NCBI GenBank assembly: GCA_948567375.1
Contig: OX419760.1
Span: 51,956,001 to 52,020,000, forward strand
Reading direction: 5' to 3'
Length of the DNA stretch: 64,000 nt
DNA from: Lunularia cruciata
Lineage: Eukaryota > Streptophyta > Marchantiopsida > Lunulariales > Lunulariaceae
This document shows, piece after piece, positions 34,746-45,144 of the stretch (positions within the stretch are counted from its first letter, which is position 1; each line of letters opens with the position of its first letter). The notes under the pieces were generated by a model that worked only from the letters and a program-made list of their open reading frames with translations, did no database searches and had not been told where the DNA came from. A program made the position numbers and the translations under genes.

Positions 34746-35104
34746 ATCACCATAAAACTTCCAGTATAAGGGCAATTTATCATAAACTTGCCCTTACACT
34801 AGAAGAAAATTTTGCTTAGGGTGCTAAAAAATGAGAAGGAGAAGAAGGAAGCCAGGCAAGAAAGCAAAAGTACAGTCAAAGAGATATGAGAGTGCATTTG
34901 CCTAAGATGACAAAACAACATGATGGTTCAATAAGTTGGAGTAGTAAGTTGTTAATTCATTATGTTAGAATGATTCTACTATTAGTGGATTATTTTAGAC
35001 TAAAAGTATTCCAAAAATCCATACTTGACAATAAATATTTATTATTTTTACCAATAAATATCTAATTTAATCTGAAAAAACCTAAATGTGACACTTGATA
35101 TCCT

Positions 35105-35165
35105 TTTCCTTAGACGGCTTGATGGGGTCTTCCCATCCTTCTTGTTAGTCTATGCAGCTGTCATT
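35105..35165 (+). mobile_element. Short diverged RLE-element tail
   Basis: Contains ACGGCTTGATGGGGTCTTCCCATCCTTC-like sequence with the perfect GATGGG/CCCATC hairpin. A decayed end (CTATGCAGCTGTCATTTT) corresponds to CTACGCGGTCGCCTTTT. No target duplication was identified. Confidence 0.75.
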
Positions 35166-36100
35166 TTCTCTCACACTTCACATTGCATGGAGATCATCTA
35201 GCGAAACCAAATATCACCCTAGGGGGTTTCAGATTTAGTTTTTGTGAGCCACTAGAAAACCATAAAATAATTTAAGGATTTTTATGGGTGAAATGTTGGA
35301 ATCCATACATGTCTTTTGGATATCTAAAATCACGATGATAAAATGTCCATAAAATCCATAAAATTTTACAAGTTATTGACATGTAATCAAAATTTATGGG
35401 AGCATTATGAAAGTCTTTTGTTATCCACATGTATTAGTGATATTTCATTTTCACTTTGACATCCATAAAATCAATATCAAATTTTTGTATGGTTCATTAA
35501 TATTTTGTATAATCTTCCATGGAATCCAGACCATAATGTAAATTGTATAAATATAAATATGATATAAACATGTAATTTTAAATTTGAATGCTCCTAAAGT
35601 TTTTATCACCTCTATAATTTTGTATGGTTTCTTGTAGAGGTAAAAATCCATCAATATATAATGGGTGGACCTCCATTATATATATTTTTATGTTGGGACC
35701 ATCTAAGCATCAATTGTGAAGATCATCTTGAATACTGGCTACAAAGAATCTCACAGCCTAGAGTGGTTGTCACCCTATACTGCAAAATATGTAACATTGT
35801 CACTTGGTTATGAATTGCAACTACTTTAGTTGTATGTCCCAAATACTTGGAGGCCAAAGCAAACACAGTTTGAGGTTCCTAGAACTTTCAAGATGTTAGG
35901 AAGGAGCAATACCATCGGGTTCCTTCAGTTCAGTCTCACTGTGTGGTATTGTACCATATATGAGACCTGTATATGGCACTTGAACAAAGCAAGTTGATGG
36001 AAAATGTATGCAAATGTCTTGTGGTAACCGCCAATCAACCTCAAATGAGTTCAGTCTGCATTCCTTATCTTATGATTTTGCATGGTACACTACTTACTGT
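35166..36100. other. No recognisable feature
   Basis: AT-rich, with several long runs of near-palindromic 'CATAAAAT' wording. No gene or repeat family recognised. Confidence 0.4.
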
Positions 36101-38470
36101 AATTTTTGTGGGCCATGCTAATCACGAAGGTTGGAATTTGGACCTATTTCCTGTTGTTAGTGTGGCCCATGCTAATTTAGGATAAGCAAAAACAGTGTGG
36201 GTGTGCAAACACCGCAACAAAAGCAATGTCACACTGATTGGCCTAGCATAGGAGTTATGGAGTATAACAATAAAGTTAGCAAAGAAAATCTTCCGGGCCA
36301 AGCTTGTTGGTCTGACAAGAACAATTCAGGACAGAGCTATGGGGTACTATTGTTATGGGGAGGATTTTATGGATGGAGCTGGCTTGGATTTACAGCTCAA
36401 TTCAAAAGTGTTTTGCAATGGAGCAATTGCCAATTTTCATGATATATGTATTAATACAAAGGTGCATATTATCAAATGAATCAAATGCAATTTTTTGCAA
36501 TACTATCCTTAAACAAGAAGTTTGAGGGATCAAACATAGGAGGGGGTGCCACTGGAGTACCTTGGATATTTCTTGATAATTTCCTGTAACTGCAAATACA
36601 ATTGGCACTTCTCCCATATGTCATTCAGATTGAGGGACAAGCCATAGCATATCATTGCAATGCATGCATAGGTTAAGCCCTCATTGTCTTGCATCTGATT
36701 TACAACACTCACCAAGTGGGCTGCAAGCTTCAAAAAGAAGGCATAGCTGGGATTTAGAAGCTTTCCACTACCAAGGGACCAGTTCTATTCCTTGATCTTG
36801 TGTAACTTGTATGCATCCTAGGATGCCATCCACTCATGCTTGATCTTAGCAATAACAAAAAAATCACAAGGTTGTGTCAAATGCGTAGAGTTTGGTGGCA
36901 GCTGCTTGACAATCATGTTGATTGAAGCTAGGGCAACAACGAGGTCATAGGTTTCATTGTGATAACTGCAATTATTCATATAGATGGTCTATTTGTGACC
37001 CAGAGGGTCATGTTTGATTGCATGGATCTCCTTTGCACACTTTGGAAATACAGTCCTAATGTTCCAACCTTCCAGCCCAGTCCAATAGGAAGCACCTAGC
37101 ACATTGTCAGGGATGATACAAAGCGGGCATGACCATTTTGGGTTCTAGAAGATCATCATTTGGGCCTGGATACTGGCTCTGGCTCCACCCATGAGGCACA
37201 CAATCATGGTCATACTTTTGCCTCCAGGAAAAATTTTGGCATACTTGACGTCCTCATCTCCAACATCCTAACACCTAACATCTTTTCGTTGTCCCCGTTA
37301 GTCACAAAATGGGCCTCACCAATATTCTTGACCATATCTTCCTCTAATTTGCACAAATCAGACAATCAACACACCTCCCCCAGGTGGAATGCAACCATCA
37401 TCTCTAGATGCGGTTGGTGTTCTTTGTTGGTTGAGACCTTAAAGGTCTGATGGTGCATCACAAAGTCCCAACATTCTTGGAATGTAATGATCCAGCATGG
37501 ATTCACTACTTGTATGCAAAGGATTTCCTTTGCAGTTACAGATAAATCATCAGATGGGTTTTGGACTGCATCATCTTCTCAGAACTCATTCATGAGTATT
37601 ATTTTGGCACGGCCAACAAATGTCTTGGGCTGAGCTTCATTGCAGTGTGTTTTAAATGGAAAAATGCCTCATGCAGCTCTTTGTGCAGCCACTCCACATG
37701 GCTCACGCTTGCACCCTCTACCTGCAATGGCCTTGAGCAAAACCCGTTTCTTGGAACCACCAACATGGTTTACTGAAATGAACATCAGCTCTCCAACACT
37801 AGCTTGGCCAATGGTGGCAAAGAAAGTATCCTTATCTTCCACCAACAAGAGGCCTTCTGCAGGTTTGCTTTTTTGGGTGATCAGAACAAGGTGGGGTGTG
37901 CTTTCCCCGCATTCAAAATAATCAACTGCTCTATGCCACATGAGTTGACCTCATCTACCACTCACTTCATAATCTTACTATGGTTGGTCTTGCTGAACAT
38001 GCTTTACAGCCAACACTTTCCTGATCTTGACATGATCACTTCAATTTGTACACCACATGCCTAACAAGGTGGAGATGGGAAATCTTCTTGTTTGATCATT
38101 CCCATTTTGTTTGTGTGCATCATCCTGGTCATCACGACTTGCCATTTGACGTTGGATCACCAATGTGATTGGCTGGTTGTAAATATGAAGAGCTTGGAAG
38201 GTAAATTTAAATTGTTGATGTTTCAACAAAAGGCACTATCGATAGTTTGTCCCACTAACTTACATACTCGGAGTGTTAGACAGGCCTGGAGACGCGCTAA
38301 AACACCTATGCTACAAATTTGAAAAAGAAAAACATTTAGTGTAACCCACACTAATTATTTTCAGTCTAATTAGCCCACCAATATTAGTGTGGGCCACACT
38401 AGTTACTCTACCACACTAAATATATTCCCACACTAAGTAATATGACTAATGTAGGGTTCGTGGAATCAAT
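36100..38470 (-). mobile_element. Decayed DDE-superfamily DNA transposon
   Basis: The minus strand between about 38000 and 36500 reads as a broken transposase. 'LPPNSTHLTQPCDFFV' and 'AKIKHEW' (about 36850-36920) match the final block of DDE_1/pogo-like endonucleases, and 'YHNETYDLVV' (about 36965) lies before it. Near-terminal inverted words TTAGTGTGGCCCATGCTAA (36156-36174) and TTAGTGTGGGCCACACTA (38382-38399) suggest terminal inverted repeats. Exact ends and target duplication are not resolved. Confidence 0.65.
36500..38000 (-). pseudogene. DDE_1-like transposase remnant
   Basis: Open pieces at 37669-37941 and 36530-36733 ('MKLAAHLVSVVNQMQDNEGL') flank the catalytic C-terminal block described for the element. 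Frames change repeatedly, so it is inactive. Family assignment rests on the block 'LPPNSTHLTQPCD' alone. Confidence 0.6.
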
Positions 38471-38574
38471 TGCCATATAGGGCCGACGCCGCGTCAACAA
38501 GCTCGCTTAAGTCTCCTTGCCCACGTGTCGGACATAGTAGGTCGGCTTGATGTATCTGTTATGTATTATCCTTG

Positions 38575-38660
38575 TAAGGGTTGATAGGTTTCTTATCCTT
38601 CTTCTTATCTAACGCGATGGCCTTTCTTTCGCTTGACGGATCTTCCCATCCTCCTTCTTT
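38575..38660 (+). mobile_element. Possible very diverged RLE-element tail
   Basis: 'CCTTGTAAGGGTTGATAGG' then 'TCTTATCCTTC' and 'TAACGCGATGGCC' follow the order of the full element's tail (CCTTGTACGGCTTGATGGGG, CATCCTTC, CTACGCGGTCGCC). Similarity is low and may be chance. Confidence 0.3.
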
Positions 38661-38780
38661 TGGTTTCCATCTCATCTCTTGCGGCTGGCCTGTGCGGGTC
38701 CCTTCCGTCGAACACAGGCGGTCGGTTAAAAGTTTATCACTCCCCTGTTCGAACCCTCTAAGCGCCATTCATCACGAACA

Positions 38781-39071
38781 TCACGTGCGAATGAACTGCA
38801 TGTTGACAATTGACCACCTAGAGAACCTCCCTCTGAATTTTCTGATGTACGGGGGTGCCAATTGAATTAGTTCTGGTGATCGATCTGTCATGTTCGGCAC
38901 CTCGTCATCGAACCTCGATCCGATAAGTTGGGCTACTCTATAGGCCCACCAATGTGCTGTAGCTGCTCTAGAATTATATATCTCGAAGAAGACTCGATAT
39001 TGAAGTCCTTGACTTAAGTAAATGAAAGACCCATATTTTGTCATGTCCATATCCACCGACCGTACGTTCAA
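38781..39071 (-). other. Unassigned 96-codon open frame
   Basis: Minus-strand frame beginning 'MNVRSVDMDMTKYG'. It contains 'HWWAYRVAQLIGSRF', an aromatic-rich segment. No family is recognised, there is no second copy in the window, and chance openness cannot be excluded. Confidence 0.2.
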
Positions 39072-39859
39072 ACTCTTCTTTCTGCATTTTCTGCATATTC
39101 TCAGCAGTAACTACGTCCAGACAAAAAAGTATATGAACTATTTGAAAATTTTAAGCTAATCCCTGGGCCCAACAACTTCTAATTCAAGTATCGTAAATTG
39201 AGTGCAAGACGATACTACCATCTATTGTTTGCCATGATTATCATCTAAATAGTATGGCCATGATTTTGCTGTCTAATTTCATGATTTTGGCTTTTGTTTC
39301 CTCGTTATTAGTAATGATTTTTCATACTAGCATAGTTCCATGTGACAATTCATAATCTTGACTAGTTAAAATTGATAAATCAAAATCTTACTACTAAAGG
39401 TATTTTTGTGTGCAAGTATCCCTCCAGCTTTACGAGTGTAAAGTTGAGGGGTAAGGTTTGTGAATAAAAGCAGGGTAAGTATTATTGAGAACGAATGTTC
39501 TAAGACTTCTGTAACTTATCGTTCAGAATCCAATTCATCCTACACTAGTAAAAGGTATAAAACTCACAAGTATCGGGTATCAAATATAGAAGACCAAATG
39601 GCCAACATGTAATAATATTGTATTTTACTTCAACAAATCAACGGGAAGATATAGCTCATACATTGTAATGGACATCATGGTGCTTGATATAAAATGAATC
39701 TAGAACATCAATACAATCGTTTGAGTTTGTTATTTCATTAGTTGGATATTGTCTTCATATATGAGGAACGGGAGCAGAAGTCGTTCTCCCGAAATCAATC
39801 GGGTCCGAACTGATGATCCCAACAAGAGACATGTAATGGGTTTCATTTCGCCAATTCCG
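39072..39859. other. No recognisable feature upstream of RLE element
   Basis: AT-rich sequence without motifs. It is the pre-insertion flank of the full-length element. Confidence 0.4.
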
Positions 39860-39899
39860 GAATTCCTTTAGTTCCGGAATTCCGGAATTCCGGAATTGG
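39851..39899. repeat. Inverted repeat spanning the 5' junction of the RLE element
   Basis: CCAATTCCGGAATTCC (39851-39866, target side) is the exact reverse complement of GGAATTCCGGAATTGG (39884-39899, inside the element), with a 17-base loop. CCGGAATT is repeated three times inside the element start. Confidence 0.9.
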
Positions 39900-40000
39900 T
39901 TTTCTTATGTGAGTTGGGATGTGAGGGGTTGTGGTTTTGCAGATATGGGGAGATATGGAGAGGAGTATCATGTGTTACTATCATTATTCTTGTGCTAGCC

Positions 40001-43000
40001 ATGGCTACACCTTCCCATGTGGGGTCGCCTAGAGCAGGTCGGGATACACCATGCCCGGTGTGTCACCGACGCTTTACCTCGCAAGGGGTAAAGACCCATG
40101 TGGGAAGGATGCACAAGGACTATGATTGGACCACTTGGGATGCCCACGTGAGACAAGCGACCACATCGACAGCAGTGACACTCGGGATTACGCACGTTTC
40201 TTCTATACCTTCGTTGATCGTTCCAGGGATACCGATCGAGTCGTGGGAGTGGTTAGCTTCTCAGGCGGGTTGCATTTTGGGGTTATTTGAGACTAGTTTT
40301 CCATGTCCACGTCTATTCCATAGGCTACCCCGCACACTCCATGATGAGGCTAGACAGGCTTTTCGCCTACCACTGGATCGTTTGGCACGTGATCCCTTGG
40401 ACGAGTTAGCGTGGTTCCTATTCCTCCTACTCCCTCGATGGTGTCTTCGTTATGCTAGAGGGGGACGTGCGGGGCATAGAGAGGTGGCGGCTAGATTTCG
40501 TCGATTCCGAGCGGGGGATTGGGCAGCCCTTCAGGAGGAGTCTGTTAGGGCTACACGATTTAGGAGACAGACATCGCCACAGGATACCATAGATTCCACT
40601 CGATTACGACGATGTAGGACATTGGGTCAGGCGGGAGAGTTTAGTAGAGCAGCACCAGCGCTACACCCTCTGTCTATAGCGAGTCCTACTGATGAGACCA
40701 TCTCTTCCCTACGCTCATTGCATCCTATAGCAGTAGAGGGACTACCACTAGAGGTCTTAGATTATCAGCCTGAGCAGCCTTTATGTCTTGATAGGTCGCT
40801 ATTTGCACAAGCATTGTGCACTGCCCCTCGCCTTTCCTCAGGAGGCTTGTCAGGGATGGTTTATGAGCACCTTAGAGATTGCTTCCAGGCAGATGATCCT
40901 TCTAGTGGTTTTACCGAGTTGTTTCAGGTGGCTGCAGCAGTAGCGAGAGGAGATATTCCTATGTCTGTTAGTCGGGTCTTAGGTGCTAGTCGACTTCTCG
41001 AGATCGAGAAGGACACGGGAGGCATTAGACCGATTGCTATTGGAGAGATCTTTTTGCGTTTGGTCAGTCGTACCATTGTCCTTCAGCATCGTTCTCACTT
41101 TCGACAGCACCTTAGTCCACATCAGTTTGGAGTAGCTACACCTGGAGGATGTGAGGCTATATCTCTAGGCATTAGAGCACTCCTAGATATCCATCCGGAG
41201 TGGGTCGTCCTACAGGTGGACGTTGAGAACGCTTTTAATAGCGTCTCACGTGCATCCATCTTTAGAGAGCTTAGGGAGGCTAGTGGATCCTTGGCGAGTC
41301 TCATTCCTTTTGTGCGGTCTTTTTATGGCTCTCCTGCTTCCCTTTACTACCAACATGGTGGTTCACAGGAGGGAGTCACCGTCTTGGAGTCAGCTGTTGG
41401 TACACGTCAGGGAGATCCTTTGGGGGGGCCCTTATTTGCCATGGCTCACTTTAGAGCTCTCCTGTCTACTACTTTGGCCATGCCAGGTTGTGTATTTCCA
41501 TCCTTGGCAGATGATACACACATCGTAGGCCCTGTAGATCAGATTAGGCAGTCCTTTGACTACTTGACTACCGAGCTACATCTAGTAGGCTTGAGAGTCA
41601 AGGTGTCAAAGTGTAAGGCATGGTCCCCTTTAGGTATCCCTCCCCACCTTGAGCTTCCAGAGGGGTGTATCACATCCACAGAGGGACTTCGTGTTCTTGG
41701 AGTGCCAGTAGGATCGGAGGATTTTGTCACACGCTTCTTGGACGCTGCTCTTGCAGAGGATGTTCTCCATGTGGATGACCTTCCATTACTAGGAGATCCG
41801 CAGGTGGCATTTGGTATACTCTCTTCCAGTATTGCTCGTCGACCATCCTACCTCATCCGTACAGTTCCCCCCTCATCGTCCTTCCTATCACGTCTGAGAG
41901 CATTTGATAGGAGGATTATGGGAGTCTTTGGTGATATTATTGGACCAGGGACTTTTGAGTGTGTGACAGGGGATTTGGCACGTAGACAGACGGCTCTACC
42001 GATCTCATGTGGTGGGGTTGGCTTGCTTTCTATGGAGGAGATGGCACCTATAGCGTTTTTGGGTAGTTGGGCTCTCTCGGCACCCCTACTTGCATCTCGT
42101 TTTGTGGTTGCTGATAGGCCGGTTTTGGAGACTTATGTGACAGAGGTGGAGGGAGGATCCTTTTCTCTCCAGGTGTTATTGCGGCAGACGAGAGATAGTC
42201 TATCTTCACGAGCACGAGAGGGTTTTCCACCGTTTGCTTCACTATCGTCAGATTGGACTAGAGGTCTACAGTCTTCCTTGATGGAGCGACAGTGTGAGCA
42301 TACGCTACATTCTCTCTTAGTTGACTCGTCCATTCCTCAGGCTACTAGAGCACGTCTACGCTCTTGCTCCGGCAAGGGTGCAGGCTCGTGGATCCTAGCT
42401 CGACCATGCATTAGGGCTTTCCGACTCGCACCGGCTACTTTCTCTACAGCGATGAGGTTTCACCTAGGTTTGGTCCACCCATCTGCATCTTCACTACTCA
42501 CTTGTGAGTGTGGTTCTACACTAGATGCAGCGGCGGTCCACATGACACGGTGTCCTTTTGGAGGACAGAGGATAGCTACCCATGATGCCATTAGAGACAT
42601 AGTGTTTGCTATGGCACGAGAGAGTGGATACTTGGCTTGGAGGGAGCGTTCGTATGCGTTGCAGACGACACGTGTCAGGGCAGACTTATACTTGGTCCGA
42701 GATGATCAGGTGACGGTAGCGGATGTCGTGGTGACGGACCCTACGCGAGATACAGTTTCGGAGGGAGTGATTACCCATCCCCCTGGATGGGCGGCGAGTG
42801 CAGCAGCAGGTCGCAAGGTCTCCAAGTACAGGGGCATGCAGCGAGGTCACCTCTTTGTTCCTCTAGCCTTGGAGTTATATGGAGCGATGGACACGGCATT
42901 TGACACATTTGTCAAGGAGTGCGCGAGGGCTTATCATGTTAGGCGGCAGGGGGTACCACTCTCACTCTCATACTTTGTAGCTTACTTTAGACAGCGTGTA

Positions 43001-43168
43001 TCCATTGCTCTACAGAGGGCAGTGGCTGGTGCAATCCATAGGAGAGCAATCACATTAGGTGATGTTTCTTCGGATGCTCCAGTTGTGTGTAGACCGTACG
43101 ACTTGCATAGCTCGGATATCTTAGGTGCGGTAGGGCAGATTTCTCATACAGACTCTATTGGGGCTTAG
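40001..43168 (+). CDS. R2/NeSL-like retrotransposon protein: zinc finger, reverse transcriptase, RLE endonuclease
   Basis: Encodes 1055 residues from ATG 40001. The frame is open further up to a TTG at 39896, but no earlier ATG exists. Visible parts: C2H2 finger with Cys18, Cys21, His33, His38 (DNA binding); RT from about residue 290, with 'GGIRPIAIGEIFLRL', Asp407 in 'DVENAFN', 'TRQGDPLGGP' (468-477) and 'LADD' (502-505; Leu where Tyr or Phe is usual); CCHC-type cluster Cys835, Cys837, His847, Cys851; and a nuclease core 'RAD' (893-895), 'VADVVV' (906-911), 'RKVSKY' (938-943). The last matches the RLE pattern of a (P)D...D...K nuclease. By family knowledge such proteins nick target DNA and prime reverse transcription from the nick. 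No stop or frameshift is seen, so it may be active. The C-terminus 'TDSIGA' runs into the tail hairpin. Function of the 'LADD' variant is untested. Confidence 0.93.
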   Translation: MATPSHVGSPRAGRDTPCPVCHRRFTSQGVKTHVGRMHKDYDWTTWDAHVRQATTSTAVTLGITHVSSIPSLIVPGIPIESWEWLASQAGCILGLFETSFPCPRLFHRLPRTLHDEARQAFRLPLDRLARDPLDELAWFLFLLLPRWCLRYARGGRAGHREVAARFRRFRAGDWAALQEESVRATRFRRQTSPQDTIDSTRLRRCRTLGQAGEFSRAAPALHPLSIASPTDETISSLRSLHPIAVEGLPLEVLDYQPEQPLCLDRSLFAQALCTAPRLSSGGLSGMVYEHLRDCFQADDPSSGFTELFQVAAAVARGDIPMSVSRVLGASRLLEIEKDTGGIRPIAIGEIFLRLVSRTIVLQHRSHFRQHLSPHQFGVATPGGCEAISLGIRALLDIHPEWVVLQVDVENAFNSVSRASIFRELREASGSLASLIPFVRSFYGSPASLYYQHGGSQEGVTVLESAVGTRQGDPLGGPLFAMAHFRALLSTTLAMPGCVFPSLADDTHIVGPVDQIRQSFDYLTTELHLVGLRVKVSKCKAWSPLGIPPHLELPEGCITSTEGLRVLGVPVGSEDFVTRFLDAALAEDVLHVDDLPLLGDPQVAFGILSSSIARRPSYLIRTVPPSSSFLSRLRAFDRRIMGVFGDIIGPGTFECVTGDLARRQTALPISCGGVGLLSMEEMAPIAFLGSWALSAPLLASRFVVADRPVLETYVTEVEGGSFSLQVLLRQTRDSLSSRAREGFPPFASLSSDWTRGLQSSLMERQCEHTLHSLLVDSSIPQATRARLRSCSGKGAGSWILARPCIRAFRLAPATFSTAMRFHLGLVHPSASSLLTCECGSTLDAAAVHMTRCPFGGQRIATHDAIRDIVFAMARESGYLAWRERSYALQTTRVRADLYLVRDDQVTVADVVVTDPTRDTVSEGVITHPPGWAASAAAGRKVSKYRGMQRGHLFVPLALELYGAMDTAFDTFVKECARAYHVRRQGVPLSLSYFVAYFRQRVSIALQRAVAGAIHRRAITLGDVSSDAPVVCRPYDLHSSDILGAVGQISHTDSIGA

Positions 43169-43172
43169 CCCC
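43160..43172 (+). other. RNA hairpin 1 overlapping the stop codon
   Basis: GGGGCTTAGCCCC forms a perfect 5-bp stem with a 3-base loop. The stop codon TAG (43166-43168) lies in it. It is kept in the copies at 15.58, 50.94 and 58.35 kb. Confidence 0.85.
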
Positions 43173-43206
43173 ATGTTACGTTTTTTGTCTCTCCCTTGTA
43201 CGGCTT

Positions 43207-43223
43207 GATGGGGTCTTCCCATC
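43207..43223 (+). other. RNA hairpin 2 in the 3' tail
   Basis: GATGGGGTCTTCCCATC forms a perfect 6-bp stem with a 5-base loop. It is the most widely kept part of the short copies in the window. It probably serves RT recognition of the RNA end (inference from R2 biology). Confidence 0.85.
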
Positions 43224-43268
43224 CTTCATTTTTCCTACGCGGTCGCCTTTTTTGTGAATTCCTTTAGT

Positions 43269-44640
43269 AAAAAGGTGCTCTCGTAAATTTGTATGGATGT
43301 ATGGAAAATAATCACAGTTATTTCTGAATTTCTCTTGTTTCTTTGATAAAGTTGTGTTCAACTTCTCAAAAGAATGTCCTATATTTTTTCAATTTGGTGT
43401 TAGATAATTTTAGTGGGATGTTATGTTGAATTTAACTGAAGTTGATCCATTCCCCTAGCGATACCATAAATTCATTCAACTTTTGTATCAGGTTTATTTA
43501 GTGGGATCTTACGTTAATATTACTGGAAAGTGATCCCTCTTGATACCATAATTTTCTGGCCTAATTTGTGCAAGACGGGCGGAAACTGAAGCCATCCTGA
43601 TATAAGAAAGTACATGCATGCAAGCCTAAACAATTAGGAATTGAGAAAAACATCCGAACTAAATCGATCCAAAGCAGAAGCAATACTTTCCATGAATACA
43701 GTATGAATTTAATATCCGCCGCGGTAAAAATTAAATGCTATTGTCTCATATCTGACGGAAGAAGCGTGACTTCCCGGGTAAGGTACAAAAGATGCATTTC
43801 GAAGGAAAGGAAAATGATCTAGAAAGGAGGAAAATGCATTTCAAACCAAAGATATCGAACAACTAGAAAATATAGTGTTAGTCTGTGATAGATGGGATAG
43901 AATATATCACATCTTGTTTTTTGAACAAATAGTAAATATAACGGGTTTTATTTCTCTTTTATGGATATCTTACAGATATTAATAGTAGCATTTGTTTGGG
44001 TAGGAGCGAGGACTTTTTGAAAATTTGTAGGGCTGAGAATACTATATTTTTTAACGCTATGGGTCACCTTACGAGGTGATCCATAATTTTGCATATGACA
44101 GGATAAGCCATAAAAGTAATGACAATTGTTATTGAGAATTCTAGTTCGAAATTTTAAATAGAACACTTATCCCCTAGAAGATTCATATTTTCTTTCCTTC
44201 ATCCTTTCCTGACGTGAGTATCTTTGGTACTCATTCTTGCATGAGAAACTCTCTCATATATGGTTTGTGCTCATCTGTCTATGTGATTAGTGGGGTCATG
44301 AAAATTAATGGTGTCTAATAAGGCTATAGCACTCTAACTTTTTCAATGAAGGTTAGTAGCCTTATTATCGACCATCCATACGGTGTTATATGTGAGTAGT
44401 GGAAATACTCTTAATATCTAAAAATAATTTAACTTGTTTACAAAAGCCAAATTAATATTAATTTGTTCTCTTGTTATATGTTTTCCCATTGAAATTCCAC
44501 ATTTCCGTATCGGATTGTCTCAAGAACCAGGGCTCTTTAAAACTAAAAACATTATTAGAATTTATTAGAATTTTACATCGGCTTTCATGCGCCCAAAATG
44601 AAAGCCGATGTAAACTCTACACATCACCCAACTCTTTCTT
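43269..44640. other. No recognisable gene
   Basis: Flank after the RLE element. Mixed composition and no motif. A 15-base inverted pair (ACATCGGCTTTCAT / ATGAAAGCCGATGT) sits at 44575-44613. Confidence 0.4.
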
Positions 44641-44952
44641 CGACACTTAGAGAACATACACCATCCAGCTATCTGCCAGCAAGCTAGGACTGCCGTGACG
44701 CGTCAAGTAAATCGACAAATTTTTCATAAACAAATGTTGATGGGCTTTCACACGGAAGCTTTCTGGGTTCTTACTTGTCTGACATAGATGCCACTGCCAG
44801 ATCAAGGACAAAAAGAATTGCACCAAGATGTTTTGCGCGAGAATCCAATTCAGGCCCTTGTACACCAGCCAGATGTGGGGGCTTCAACTACTCCACCAAC
44901 CCACCCAGGCTTACATGCATCGATCAAAACGAACAGAACTCCTTACACATGT

Positions 44953-45144
44953 GATTATTCAAATGGAGCGACCACATTGTCAAAGATTGCGATCTACCAT
45001 AGCTTTCACATTCAAGGTGCACTCAGCAAACAGAAGTCCGTACACACAGATTATTCAAATGGATTGATCACATTGTCAAAGACTGTGATTTTAATAGCTT
45101 TCATATTCTAGGTGCACTCAGCAGTACAAATTTCTCATTTCCTC
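44953..45144. repeat. 96-bp tandem duplication
   Basis: GATTATTCAAATGGA starts units at 44953 and 45049. Both contain CACATTGTCAAAGA and end near GGTGCACTCAGCA. Sequence to 45260 shows a third, weaker GGTGCA(T/C)-type echo. Confidence 0.85.

Larger units (their letters stand above)
34084..34760. repeat. Tandem segment duplication, 342-bp period, carrying two RLE-tail copies
   Basis: AGAGGTGAACTCTTTGCAC begins units at 34084 and 34426. Each unit contains flank plus an RLE-element tail in minus orientation. Shared flanks show one insertion was duplicated afterwards. Confidence 0.85.
39860..43268 (+). mobile_element. Full-length RLE-type non-LTR retrotransposon with 13-bp target duplication
   Basis: GAATTCCTTTAGT occurs perfectly at 39860-39872 and 43256-43268 and bounds a 3383-bp body (39873-43255). 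The body has a 128-base 5' region, one long ORF and an 87-base 3' tail ending CTACGCGGTCGCCTTTTTTGT. There are no LTRs. The layout (single ORF, N-terminal zinc finger, central RT, C-terminal restriction-like nuclease) is that of the R2/NeSL/HERO group. There is no rDNA or other known target around it. The perfect duplication and open frame suggest recent insertion. The clade cannot be fixed by eye. Confidence 0.93.

Noticed and set aside
39896-40000. In-frame extension of the RLE protein to a TTG
   Set aside because: There is no ATG in the extension and it overlaps the fold-back repeat at the element's 5' end. ATG 40001 is the more credible start.
43160-43223. Hairpins as a bacterial-type terminator
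   Set aside because: The window is plant nuclear DNA, and the hairpins are part of a mobile RNA tail repeated at several sites.
39860-43268. Insertion in rDNA, as expected for R2
   Set aside because: Flanks are AT-rich and show no 28S-like sequence, and the short copies lie in unrelated sites.
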